A DNA stretch of 64,000 nucleotides from CAZKBP01 sp964551015 (GCA_964551015.1 CAZKBP010000025.1:23706-87705), one strand, 5' to 3'. Counted from the stretch's first letter, positions 43,354-51,210 are shown. Notes: generated by a model from the sequence alone, not told the origin. Numbers and translations: made by a program.

Positions 43354-43824
43354 TTAAGCCTTTTGTGCAATTTTTTCCAAATAATTTTCTATTTCTTCTT
43401 GCTTCGCCATTTGTCTTTCCTCGATCATCGTGATCCCTTGGAAAGTTCCATCCTTACTGTGTTGCCAAGTCCGCATGCGGTGGCCGTCTTCAATCAGGGT
43501 AATAATTTCATAGAGCTTGGTGCCTGGCTCTTCTAGGTAAGACCACCAAAGATTGATCAATTCATCGCTTTCCCAAGAAACACCTTGGATGCGGGGATTA
43601 TCAAAAATGAGCTGACCTTGATCGTTGAAAGTAGATACACCAAAATCGTGTACTTCCCTTTTACCCTGCTCCCAAATGTATTCATTCTTTTGGCTCCATT
43701 CTCTCCCGTTGAGGCGAAGTGTTAATCGACTTTTGTGGTGGTCAATGACTTGACCTCGGGGATTGATACGCGTATAAGTTCCTTCCCACACCCCCGTGTG
43801 TTTTGGAAATACTTTTAATTCCAT
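43354..43824 (-). CDS. DUF3598-like/lipocalin-like hypothetical protein
   Basis: A 156-residue protein that looks like a small beta-barrel of the DUF3598/lipocalin-like type. It opens with HTGVWEGTYTRINPRGQVID and continues with alternating strands (SRLTLRLNGREW, GVSTFNDQGQLIFDNPRIQG, YEIITLIEDGHRMRTWQHS). A helical end (EIENYLEKIAQ) follows. Related proteins are found with fatty-acid or pigment metabolism and may bind hydrophobic ligands. The position at the 5' end of the operon beside the transporter suggests a role with the substrate, which is inference. Confidence 0.6.
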   Translation of the reverse strand: MELKVFPKHTGVWEGTYTRINPRGQVIDHHKSRLTLRLNGREWSQKNEYIWEQGKREVHDFGVSTFNDQGQLIFDNPRIQGVSWESDELINLWWSYLEEPGTKLYEIITLIEDGHRMRTWQHSKDGTFQGITMIEERQMAKQEEIENYLEKIAQKA

Positions 43825-43943
43825 GCTTGCTCAGATTTTCAATTAGAAATTTAGTTAATCTAGTTAACTATTGGCAAGATAATAAAACATCATAGAAAAT
43901 TATACTTCGCAGACCCTTTTTGTAAAAGAAGCACTTCAAAAAG

Positions 43944-45185
43944 TCAGGGGTACTGTATGAATTTTTTTCGGGGAAGTAAAAAAACAAAGATAAAAGCCAG
44001 TACACAGAGCAGTATACAAAGATCAAAAGCAGGCAAATAGCTACCTTCACTCCCTCTGATGCTGCTGAGCAGGGTAATGCCCAAACCCCCCGAGAGCATA
44101 TCTGCCGTGGTAATAATGCCCAGGATGCTTCCGTAAGATTTGCCCTGATAATACTCCGCCACGATCAATTGCACCATCGCGTAGACGCCACTATAGCCAA
44201 AACCATAACCAATTGCGAAAGGAAATAAAAAAATATCCACCCGATAAGCAGATAGCCGTAACAGCATCAGACCCAAGGCCATACTTAGAATGGAGAGTAA
44301 GAAAATATTCTTTTTAGGAAAATAATCACTGAGCGTTCCGAAACTGATTTTACCAAGAATACTGAAGGTGAAATAGAGACTAATTAGATTAGCCGTAAGG
44401 CTCTGACTTACCGATAAATCTTCCAAATAAAGCGAGAGGTTCTGAAAAACTCCCGTCAATCCGAAATATAGAAAAGCCGTGGCCCAGAAAATCAAATGGA
44501 AAGACCGCTGTTTGAGAGCCTGCCCTAGATTCAGATGAGACACTTTCAATATTTTAGATTGAGATTCTTCTCCATATCTTGTATCTGGGTGTAGCCCATC
44601 TGGAAACAGCCCTAGGTCTGCGGGTTTGTTTCGTAAAATCAAAAGGGAAGGGACCAGAAAAAAGCTCGCCACGATCGTCAAATAGAGAGCAGCTTCTCGC
44701 CAAGGATAATTTTCCAGTAGAACCTTGCTAATCTGGGGAAAAATAATGCCTCCAAAACTCGACCCGACCAAAAACAAACCCACGGCTACCCCCCGATAAC
44801 GGTCAAACCAATGCGTGAGCATATACATCCCCGGGATAATACTGGAGGTAGCTAATGAAATAGAGAGCAAAAAATACACGGCCTGTAATTGCCAAAGGGA
44901 TTGCACTCGAGTGTAAAGGAACAAGCCTAGAATGGTTCCGAACACTCCACCAATCACCAAGCGTTTGGGGCGAGTACGATCCAGCAGCCACCCCACAACG
45001 GGAGCAGAGAAAGCCGCTACAAAATACATAAGCGAGGAGGGAGAGGTCACCTGTTGATGCGTCCAGCCAAAATCAGCTTTGAGCGATGTGTAAAAGATCG
45101 GAAGCGTGGATACGCTGATACTCGTCGCCGTGGTGATTAGAAACATGCTCAACAAAACCCACCAACCGTAGAAAATCTTTCCCAT
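43944..45185 (-). CDS. Major facilitator superfamily transporter (monocarboxylate/oxalate type)
   Basis: A 413-residue carrier. The ATG at 45185 (MGKIFYGWWVLLS) is preferred to a TTG six codons upstream. Twelve hydrophobic spans are visible, with the MFS loop motif WLLDRTRPKRLVIGG after span two and a second copy, FGTLSDYFPKKN, in the C-terminal half. The N-terminal FYGWW and the general pattern resemble the oxalate/formate and monocarboxylate group. As the first gene of the 15-gene operon it is the probable importer of the pathway's starting acid. Confidence 0.88.
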   Translation of the reverse strand: MGKIFYGWWVLLSMFLITTATSISVSTLPIFYTSLKADFGWTHQQVTSPSSLMYFVAAFSAPVVGWLLDRTRPKRLVIGGVFGTILGLFLYTRVQSLWQLQAVYFLLSISLATSSIIPGMYMLTHWFDRYRGVAVGLFLVGSSFGGIIFPQISKVLLENYPWREAALYLTIVASFFLVPSLLILRNKPADLGLFPDGLHPDTRYGEESQSKILKVSHLNLGQALKQRSFHLIFWATAFLYFGLTGVFQNLSLYLEDLSVSQSLTANLISLYFTFSILGKISFGTLSDYFPKKNIFLLSILSMALGLMLLRLSAYRVDIFLFPFAIGYGFGYSGVYAMVQLIVAEYYQGKSYGSILGIITTADMLSGGLGITLLSSIRGSEGSYLPAFDLCILLCVLAFIFVFLLPRKKFIQYP

Positions 45186-45374
45186 GGAAATCGACTTGAT
45201 CAAATTAAGAGGCTCGCCTGAGGTACTAAAGTTTAATCACTCCACTTGGCAAAGGTTTTGAAATAGATGATTAAACGATTTTTTACTTTTTGTGTCAAAC
45301 CTACGTATATTATAATAGGTTCAGCCCATTTTTTGGAATAAAATTTTTATTACACCGCTATTAAACTAAAAATC

Positions 45375-45692
45375 ATGATCAAAACCACCCGAATCGCCAC
45401 CGACCACGAAAAATCCCTTGTCCTCAATTATATCACAGAACAAGCAAAACCCCAAGAGTCCAGCTTTTGGTTTTGGACTACTTCTAGCCCCCAATCAGGT
45501 CAAGATCAACGTTGGGAATCCGCCAGTTTCATCGTACTGGAAGTACAAGATTTGGAAGGAAAGATCATTGTAGTCAATCACGTGGATCATAGTTCAGCTC
45601 AGGTATTAGACATTACCACAGCGCATTATATGCTCTATCAGGATGGCAGTGTAACAGATCTTTCGCAACCAGGCTTTTTGTACGCGAGCTAG
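45375..45692 (+). CDS. Hypothetical protein (105 aa)
   Basis: An unrecognised 105-residue protein. Its middle third is beta-rich (ASFIVLEVQDLEGKIIVVNH) and it has conserved-looking Trp residues (SSFWFWTTS and DQRWESA). No signal peptide or membrane span is present. It is divergent from the operon's transporter gene. The next gene is on the opposite strand, so it is monocistronic. Confidence 0.55.
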   Translation: MIKTTRIATDHEKSLVLNYITEQAKPQESSFWFWTTSSPQSGQDQRWESASFIVLEVQDLEGKIIVVNHVDHSSAQVLDITTAHYMLYQDGSVTDLSQPGFLYAS

Positions 45693-45742
45693 AGGAGCTT
45701 ATGTGCCTAAAAATCAAGGCCAAGCTTGTTTAAAAAAATAGC

Positions 45743-46312
45743 CTATTGCTCTTCTTTATCTTCTTTATTTTTAAGTTGGAAGCCTACCGTATTTCTGGTT
45801 TCGGTTTGGGCTTTGATTTTATAAATCTCCTCAGCAAGTACCTGAATATGAAGGTCGTGCTGGTTGATTCTTTCCTCTTGCTTCGTGATTTTTTCTTGTT
45901 GAAAATGGATCACTTCTCCTTGCTCCTTAATTTTTTGAAGCAACTCCTCAATCTGCTCTGGAGTATGTTTTTCTACAAAAGAACGCACTACCACGTGACA
46001 AACCTCAACCGCCACGTCTGAAGTAAGAATCGTAGAGAGCATAATGATTCCAAAACGATTAAAAAACTTGGGCAAATGTGGAGAGAATTTGAGCTTCTCG
46101 AGTCGCTCTTGAGTCTCTATTAAATGCTTTTTTTCGGTTTTGTCTAGCTCGAAATAATACAAATCCTCGATCAACTTCTTGGGATTGTTCTTAACTGCTT
46201 GGTTGATTTCCGCGGTTTTGACCCCGTAGATGTCGGCCAAGTCGGCGTCTAGCAGCCCAGGGGTATTTCTGATTTCTAAAATTCTCTGCTTTACTTTTTG
46301 CTCTAGTACCAT
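45743..46312 (-). CDS. ORF6N-domain DNA-binding protein
   Basis: A 189-residue protein with an ORF6N domain (about 5-95). Characteristic features are RILEIRNTPGLLDADLADIYGV, an NQAVKNNPKKL-like segment and FNRFGIIMLSTIL. A coiled coil (about 120-170, EQGEVIHFQQEKITKQEERI) forms the C-terminal part. ORF6N proteins are related to KilA-N and are common in prophages and Bacteroidota elements as presumed regulators or counter-defence factors. The AGCTTGTTTAAA fragment just downstream resembles the end of the fold-back element at 23.8 kb. Confidence 0.85.
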   Translation of the reverse strand: MVLEQKVKQRILEIRNTPGLLDADLADIYGVKTAEINQAVKNNPKKLIEDLYYFELDKTEKKHLIETQERLEKLKFSPHLPKFFNRFGIIMLSTILTSDVAVEVCHVVVRSFVEKHTPEQIEELLQKIKEQGEVIHFQQEKITKQEERINQHDLHIQVLAEEIYKIKAQTETRNTVGFQLKNKEDKEEQ

Positions 46313-46458
46313 AGGAGAGAGGTTATCAAATTTTTTGATAACCTAGAGCTAAATCTTTGTACATCAGCCAGAAGGTTATCAAAATGATGTGTTTCTTTTC
46401 ACAAAGATAAGACTTATTTTGGGGAAGTAGGGTTAACTAGCTTTATAAATTTATAATA

Positions 46459-46477
46459 AAAAGTAAATTTTACTTTT
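46459..46477. promoter_or_regulatory. 19-bp perfect palindrome upstream of the small HTH-like gene
   Basis: AAAAGTAAA-T-TTTACTTTT (nine-base arms, one-base centre) lies 45 bp before the ATG at 46522. It may be an operator for the small gene and the downstream GIY-YIG gene. Confidence 0.4.
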
Positions 46478-46521
46478 AGATATAAAATCTAATTATTATC
46501 ATTGCATCAAATAAATATAGT

Positions 46522-46770
46522 ATGGAAGAAAATAACTTTTTGTCCAAACTAGCTCGAATAGATGACAAAAGTGTCGAGACCATTACCAAATTTGTCTATC
46601 CGAGTGATTTCAAGGAAAAAACAGGGATTCATCATAATCGCATGGCGAATATTGTCAAGTCAGAGGGAAAGGACGTGACTTTGGAAGAAATGAAAAAGAT
46701 CGTGGATTATTACCGAGGCAAGACGGGCAAGGAAGTCAAGTTCGAGGATTTATTTCCGATGGAAGAGTAG
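46522..46770 (+). CDS. Small helical DNA-binding-like protein (82 aa)
   Basis: An 82-residue protein with a possible helix-turn-helix in its middle (FKEKTGIHHNRMANIVKSEG at about 31-50) and a charged helix (LEEMKKIVDYYRGKTGKE). Pattern and length resemble small antitoxin-like or phage regulators, but I cannot give a family. It is 41 bp from the GIY-YIG gene on the same strand, so the two are probably cotranscribed. Its upstream palindrome could be self-regulatory. Confidence 0.55.
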   Translation: MEENNFLSKLARIDDKSVETITKFVYPSDFKEKTGIHHNRMANIVKSEGKDVTLEEMKKIVDYYRGKTGKEVKFEDLFPMEE

Positions 46771-46811
46771 GGGTGAAACTGGGGTTTTGTCTTGGTCACA
46801 GATGCAATTCT

Positions 46812-47102
46812 ATGAACGACCACAATTATTTTGTGTACATCACCACTAATCCCGGTAAGCGTGTACTCTACACGGGTATGACTAATGATCTGCAAACTCG
46901 GCTTCAACAGCATTACGAGAATCGTGGCAATCCTAAAACTTTTGCTGGGAAATACTATTGCTACAAGCTATTTTATTATGAAAGATATCACTATGTAGAA
47001 TATGCGATTGAACGAGATAAAGAGATTAAATTGATGAGTCGAGATGATAAATTAGAAATGATCAAGGAATTGAATCCTCAATTGAATTTTTTGATTGTAT
47101 GA
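46812..47102 (+). CDS. GIY-YIG nuclease domain protein
   Basis: A 96-residue single GIY-YIG domain. The ATG at 46812 is used because the longer frame's first 13 residues do not fit. The first strand has FVYITTN, the second has VLYTGMTNDL, and the Arg/His core follows in LQTRLQQHYENRG. The C-terminal helix carries the family's late Glu near IERDKEIKL and LNPQLNF, resembling UPF0213/YhbQ-like proteins. These small nucleases may act in DNA repair or mobile-element defence. Three short palindrome-like repeats follow immediately. Confidence 0.85.
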   Translation: MNDHNYFVYITTNPGKRVLYTGMTNDLQTRLQQHYENRGNPKTFAGKYYCYKLFYYERYHYVEYAIERDKEIKLMSRDDKLEMIKELNPQLNFLIV

Positions 47103-47111
47103 ATATAAGCT

Positions 47112-47385
47112 TGTCATCCTGAAAGGAACTTTTTGCGAAGCACCAAAGGGAAGGATAAAACACTAACTCCTGAGAAGACTAACAAGATGCTTACAGCATG
47201 ACAAAATAAAAAACATGTCATCCTGAAAGGAACTTTTTGCGAAGCACCAAAGGGAAGGATAAAGCACTAACTCCTGAGAGGATTAACAAGATGCTTACAG
47301 CATGACAAAATGGAGCACATGTCATCCTGAAAGGAACTTTTTGCGAAGCACCAAACGGAAGGATAAAGCACTAACTCCTGAGAAG
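47112..47385. repeat. Three tandem copies of a palindrome-ended repeat (period 104 bp)
   Basis: Copies start at 47112, 47216 and 47320 with TGTCATCCTGAAAGGAACTT. The first two end at CAGCATGACA (47203, 47307), so each has TGTCAT/ATGACA ends; the third is truncated after CTCCTGAGAAG. Differences are few (about 5 in 92 bp). The form resembles short Bacteroidota intergenic repeat elements. No ORF. Confidence 0.65.
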
Positions 47386-47407
47386 GTAATAAGCACATAT
47401 ACAGAAA

Positions 47408-47443
47408 ATAAAAAAAGCCCTGCTGCCGGCCAAGCTTCAGGGC
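47408..47443 (-). terminator. Terminator hairpin copy 1 of the duplicated block
   Basis: GCCCTG (47417-47422) pairs with CAGGGC (47438-47443); on the minus strand the stem is followed by seven T. It should end the transcript of the Xre gene at 47555. The hairpin recurs at 48119-48154 and 48866-48900 with nearly the same sequence. Confidence 0.7.
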
Positions 47444-47476
47444 AATTCATGAATTATTCGTCTAAATAAATCCATT

Positions 47477-47506
47477 ATGAATACAAATCTAGTACAAAGG
47501 GAGTAG
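47477..47506 (+). pseudogene. Nine-codon remnant of the 48934 gene's start
   Basis: MNTNLVQRE followed by TAG matches the first codons of the 440-residue gene (MNTNLTRKEQKDK). The TAG stands at the CAA position, and the following AAAGACAAG is still the same. The rest of the gene is missing. Confidence 0.6.
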
Positions 47507-47554
47507 AAAGACAAGCCAAGGTAGCAACGAAACTGGGGTTTCATATTAGAGCGG

Positions 47555-48004
47555 CTACTCGGAGAGCTTTTGCAGAACTAAATGGAGGAGGGCTTTGATT
47601 TCGGTGTTTTCTTTGCGAAGTTCTGAAAGTTCTTGGCTCTGTTTCTTCAGCTCGGTACTTTGTACTGAGTTCTGTTCTTCCAGACGAGAAATAGCTTGAG
47701 ATTGCTCCAAAAATTTCTTCAAGAAACTTTCAAAATCATTGATAACAGTTAAGTCTTTGATTTCCTTGGGGTCAGGGTCGTCTTGAAAGATGTTATCAAT
47801 ATTGAGATACTTGAGAGCAATGATCATTCGGCGAATACCCATTTCTACGCGTCCCAGTTCTATGTCGCTGTAAGTGGTCTGAGTAATTCCAAGAGCTTCG
47901 GCCATTTTAGTTTGGCTGATCTTTTTCTCTCTGCGAACCTCTTTGATCTTTGCAATGATCTTCTTATGGAGATTTTCGCTATAATCATCGTCAAGTTTTT
48001 CCAT
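47555..48004 (-). CDS. Xre-family HTH protein with coiled-coil tail (copy 1)
   Basis: A 149-residue protein. Residues of about 12-75 form an HTH_3 domain (KKISQTKMAEALGITQTTYS, then LGRVEMGIRRMIIALKYL). A conserved linker (DLTVINDFESFLKKFLEQSQ) follows, then a coiled coil (about 105-140) ending ENTEIKALLHLVLQKLSE. The HTH, the linker and the last 18 residues are shared with the protein at 48266, whereas the coiled coil between them is different. The gene and its downstream region are part of a tandem duplication. It may regulate the adjacent membrane-protein gene at 48934. Confidence 0.8.
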   Translation of the reverse strand: MEKLDDDYSENLHKKIIAKIKEVRREKKISQTKMAEALGITQTTYSDIELGRVEMGIRRMIIALKYLNIDNIFQDDPDPKEIKDLTVINDFESFLKKFLEQSQAISRLEEQNSVQSTELKKQSQELSELRKENTEIKALLHLVLQKLSE

Positions 48005-48118
48005 AAGAAAATATCTAGTTTTATTTTCCTTAAAATTCTTGGATTTTTAATTTTAAATTCCTTAAATTTGAATCGGATACAGAAATAATAACGTAAATAC
48101 GCTTAAAACAGAAACGCT

Positions 48119-48154
48119 ATAAAAAAAGCCCTGCTGCCGGCCAAGCTTCAGGGC
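48119..48154 (-). terminator. Terminator hairpin copy 2 of the duplicated block
   Basis: The same stem as at 47408: GCCCTG (48128-48133) and CAGGGC (48149-48154), with seven T on the minus strand. It lies about 110 bp beyond the stop of the Xre gene at 48266. Confidence 0.7.
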
Positions 48155-48187
48155 AATTCATGAATTATTCGTCTGAATAAATCCATT

Positions 48188-48217
48188 ATGAATACAAATC
48201 TAATACAAAGGGAGTAG
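48188..48217 (+). pseudogene. Second nine-codon remnant of the 48934 gene's start
   Basis: MNTNLIQRE followed by TAG, then AAAGACAA. It differs from copy 1 by one codon and again matches the first 13 codons of the intact gene. Confidence 0.6.
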
Positions 48218-48265
48218 AAAGACAACCCAGGGTTGCAACGAAACTGGGGTTTTGTTGCAGAACGG

Positions 48266-48715
48266 CTACTCAGAGAGCTTTTGTAGAACCAAATGGAGGA
48301 GGGCTTTGATTTCGGTGTTTTCTTGCTCAATATTCTTCAAACGCTCAACAATTTCTTGATTGTCTGTAGTTTGCTGAATGCTTTGCTGTTTGAGATCGTC
48401 AATTATCTTTGATTGCTCCAGAAATTTCTTCAAGAAACTTTCAAAATCATCGATAACAGTTAAGTCTTTAATCGCGTGATTTTCGGTATTGTTTTCAAAG
48501 ATATCTTGAATCCCCAGAAAATGAACAACTTTTATCAAGCGTTTGACTCCAATCTCAATACGACCAAGCTCAATGCTACTATAAGTAACTTGACTAATGC
48601 CGAGCATTTCAGCCATTTGCTGTTGGTTGATTCCTTTTTCTTTTCTTACTTTTTTGATCTTTTCTATGATTTTCTTGTCTACATCTTCAAGAAAATCTTC
48701 GGTGGAATCTTCCAT
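48266..48715 (-). CDS. Xre-family HTH protein with coiled-coil tail (copy 2)
   Basis: A 149-residue paralogue of the protein at 47555. It has an HTH_3 domain (KGINQQQMAEMLGISQVTYS, LGRIEIGVKRLIKVVHFL), the linker AIKDLTVIDDFESFLKKF, a coiled-coil segment of different sequence (KIIDDLKQQSIQQTTDNQE) and the identical end ENTEIKALLHLVLQKLSE. The equal length and the mix of conserved ends and a variable middle suggest that the coiled coils determine pairing specificity. The gene is part of the second duplicated unit. Confidence 0.8.
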   Translation of the reverse strand: MEDSTEDFLEDVDKKIIEKIKKVRKEKGINQQQMAEMLGISQVTYSSIELGRIEIGVKRLIKVVHFLGIQDIFENNTENHAIKDLTVIDDFESFLKKFLEQSKIIDDLKQQSIQQTTDNQEIVERLKNIEQENTEIKALLHLVLQKLSE

Positions 48716-48865
48716 ACATTTAACATTAAATCAATTAAAAAAATGTAGCTTGTTTAAATTTTAACATAAATAAATTTAAAAAGCTTTCATTTTTAAATTA
48801 AATCATGTTACATTTGAGAAAACAAGATAATTTATAAAGTAAATATATTTAAAACAGAAACGCTA

Positions 48866-48900
48866 TAAAAAAAGCCCTGCTGCCGGCCAAGCTTCAGGGC
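48866..48900 (-). terminator. Terminator hairpin copy 3 of the duplicated block
   Basis: The third copy of the GCCCTG/CAGGGC hairpin (48874-48900), here directly upstream of the intact 440-residue gene. No minus-strand gene now ends at it, so its former gene was lost or the copy was carried along with the duplicated start region. Confidence 0.6.
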
Positions 48901-48933
48901 AATTCATGAATTATTCGTCTAAATAAATCCATT

Positions 48934-50256
48934 ATGAATACAAATCTAACTCGAAAAGAGCAAAAAGACAAGTGGCTCTCTTTGAGCAAAGAAGCTTTTG
49001 TTGAAGATTTGCTTCAGGCTCGCCCCAAAGATTATCAAGAACGGAATCATTTTTATCAATCCATCAGCAATCTGCTCAGTTATCCTTTGCAAGCGATTTC
49101 CATCCTGGCGGGTTCTTATCTTTTGTTTGATATTTTGCGCTTTGTCTGGCAGCTAGACTTGGCTACTTTCCAAGGATTGGGAGTTTTTAGTCTCTGTGTG
49201 GGCGTATTTCTGGGTATCGAGGCACTCAGGCGTTGGCTGGTCAATACTACGGGTTACAACTACTTTGCCACGCTAAAAATCTCTAATCACGGCCTCAAAA
49301 AAGGAGAGTGGATCCGCAGTAATCTCTATATATTGATTTTGATCTCCTCGATTTTGGTCAGTACAGGTACGATCGGCGTATATCAATACATCAAGCACAA
49401 TAGCCCTGAAGTAGCTACTTTGGATGTGAAAACCGTCGTTTCGCCCACTGAGCAAAAAATTAGTAATGAGCAAAGTCGGATCAATCGCTTAGATCAGGAT
49501 ATTCAAAATCTCCTCCAAGCTAAAAAGAAAGAACTCGCCGACCAACGGAGCTATGCCCTGTGGAAAGGCCAAGAATACCTCCTGCCCGAGGTCAAAACTC
49601 GCCATGCACAATACGACCGACAAATTCAGGCCATGAACACCCAGCGACAACAGCACCAACAATTGATTCGTCGCTATGAAGAAAAACTCACCGAGAAAGA
49701 AAGCCAAACCCAAGCCGAAAACGCTGAAATTACCCATCTAAATCATCTAAATAAAGAAATTTACGCCGGAACCAGTGCAGGAATTTGGTTGGGCTTCGAA
49801 GTTTTGTTGGTATTTATGCTATCTTATCGTTGGGTCTATCTCTATCACTCCAAGCGAGAAAAACTTCTGGAAATCTTAGAAGATAGAGGAAAGCAAAGTC
49901 CAAATGCTCCCCTTACTCATCAAGAAGTAAAAGCCACCGCTAATGCCAAAAAACTTCCTATCAACGGGCAATCCATTCACCCCTACGTGAGCGATAACCA
50001 ACATACACCATACGCGCAAGCTCGAGCCATTGGCTTTGACAAATGGTATGAAAAGCCTCAACCTGAGGTCATTGTCAAAGAAGTAGAGGTTCCCATAATC
50101 AAAGAAGTATTTATAGAAAAAGAAATCACGCGTGCCGATGGTTTTCCTGTAATCTGCGCCCACTGCGGCCAAGAAAAGATCAAAAAACGCCCCGCTAAGT
50201 ACTGCTCCGATACCTGTCGCCATAAGGCTTGGAAACAAAAACAAGAACACAGATGA
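48934..50256 (+). CDS. Membrane/coiled-coil protein with C-terminal zinc finger (440 aa)
   Basis: I do not recognise this family. Membrane spans occur at about 50-68, 80-96 and 130-150, and a fourth at about 285-303. Between the third and fourth lies a long coiled coil (about 175-270, with KISNEQSRINRLDQDIQNLL). The C-terminal tail (about 345-440) is soluble and carries a Cys4-type zinc finger, CAHCGQ...YCSDTCRHKAWK, as in small fingers of mobile-element proteins. The layout suggests an anchor with a large coiled-coil loop and a nucleic-acid-binding tail. The first codons lie in a block duplicated twice upstream, each time linked to an Xre gene; so it probably forms a functional unit with those regulators. 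Confidence 0.7.
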   Translation: MNTNLTRKEQKDKWLSLSKEAFVEDLLQARPKDYQERNHFYQSISNLLSYPLQAISILAGSYLLFDILRFVWQLDLATFQGLGVFSLCVGVFLGIEALRRWLVNTTGYNYFATLKISNHGLKKGEWIRSNLYILILISSILVSTGTIGVYQYIKHNSPEVATLDVKTVVSPTEQKISNEQSRINRLDQDIQNLLQAKKKELADQRSYALWKGQEYLLPEVKTRHAQYDRQIQAMNTQRQQHQQLIRRYEEKLTEKESQTQAENAEITHLNHLNKEIYAGTSAGIWLGFEVLLVFMLSYRWVYLYHSKREKLLEILEDRGKQSPNAPLTHQEVKATANAKKLPINGQSIHPYVSDNQHTPYAQARAIGFDKWYEKPQPEVIVKEVEVPIIKEVFIEKEITRADGFPVICAHCGQEKIKKRPAKYCSDTCRHKAWKQKQEHR

Positions 50257-50333
50257 GAGGGATTACGCAGATTTTATGGAATCGATTTTAGCAGCAAGCT
50301 TTTTAATTTTTGTCAAGTGTCCTATGCTAAATC

Positions 50334-50370
50334 AAATAGCCTCTAACAGATGATAGAGGCTATTTTTTTA
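50334..50370. terminator. Bidirectional terminator
   Basis: AAATAGCCTCT pairs with AGAGGCTATTT around a ten-base loop and is flanked by A and T tracts. It serves the 440-residue gene and the response regulator at 50402. Confidence 0.8.
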
Positions 50371-50401
50371 TTCAGATAATTTGAAAATTTCCGAGTTGAT
50401 T

Positions 50402-50803
50402 CTAAGATAGCCACTTACTGTGCAATGCCTCAATACACTCGTTGTAACCTGTGACAGAATTGGGCTTAGACATAAAATCGTCTGCACCTAGTTGTCTGCT
50501 TTTCTTTTGATCTTCTCTGGAAGAAGAAGAAGAAAAGATCACGGTAGGAATGCGCTGATATTCTTTCTGAGATTTTATCCAGCTCAATACTTCGAAACCA
50601 TGTATTCTGGGCATATTCAAATCCAAAAGAATTAAATCAGGTAGTTTATGTTGAGAAGAAGCCTCCAAAAGTGGTAAGATCCGGTGCCCATCATTCTCAT
50701 AAATCACTTCTACAGAAGGATATAAATCTTGAAGACTATCCTTGAAGAGAAGAATTTCGTCTTGGTCGTCATCGACAATCAAAACTCTAAATAGGTTTTT
50801 CAT
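50402..50803 (-). CDS. Single-domain response regulator (CheY/Rcp1-like)
   Basis: A 133-residue receiver with no output domain. The ATG at 50803 is used; the longer frame starts with GTG. It has the full set of residues: DDD near 10-12, the phosphoacceptor Asp in LILLDLNMPRIHG (near 63), a Ser in TVIFSSSS and Lys in DFMSKPN. The insert between the second and third strands (HRILPLLEASSQHKLP) is characteristic of the Rcp1 subgroup that works with phytochrome-like or PAS kinases. The multi-PAS kinase at 57387 lacks its own receiver and could be a partner, but this is not proven. Confidence 0.88.
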   Translation of the reverse strand: MKNLFRVLIVDDDQDEILLFKDSLQDLYPSVEVIYENDGHRILPLLEASSQHKLPDLILLDLNMPRIHGFEVLSWIKSQKEYQRIPTVIFSSSSSREDQKKSRQLGADDFMSKPNSVTGYNECIEALHSKWLS

Positions 50804-51210
50804 CACTGAGTAGGCTAGATGTGTAATTTTGACAGATAAAAATAAAGTATTAAAAAATAAATAGGCATCAAGATACTTAACTCGCTCTTATTAATGAACT
50901 AAAAAATATCCACAGATCAAAACTTTAAATCAGTTATTCTTATAAGTCCACAAATTTATAATATAAAATATAAGCTGGCTGATATTGTTTAGAAAAAATC
51001 CACTTTTAACAAAATACTAGCCTTCCTCGTGAATTTGTCTGCGGATATATCATCTACTGTGCCCTAAGCATATCACTAGGATGTTGACCGTGTCATTCTC
51101 ATCTTTCGACATGCTAATTTTTCTCTCTAGAAATATCCAAAAGTAAATGCCGATCGCAAGCCAAGAGAATCCCTTAGTTGGCTTAGCACTAAGGGTTTTC
51201 AATCATTCTA
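50804..51210. other. Intergenic region, only a terminator seen
   Basis: About 405 AT-rich bp. Only a hairpin (CCCTTAGT/ACTAAGGG, 51171-51196, followed by TTTTC on the plus strand) was noticed, near the 3' end of the SDR gene. Confidence 0.4.

Larger units (their letters stand above)
47103..47554. other. Intergenic region with three repeats and a hairpin
   Basis: About 450 bp. It contains the three 104-bp repeats (47112-47385), then the first copy of the duplicated hairpin block with a nine-codon remnant (47408-47520). No other gene was seen. Confidence 0.5.
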
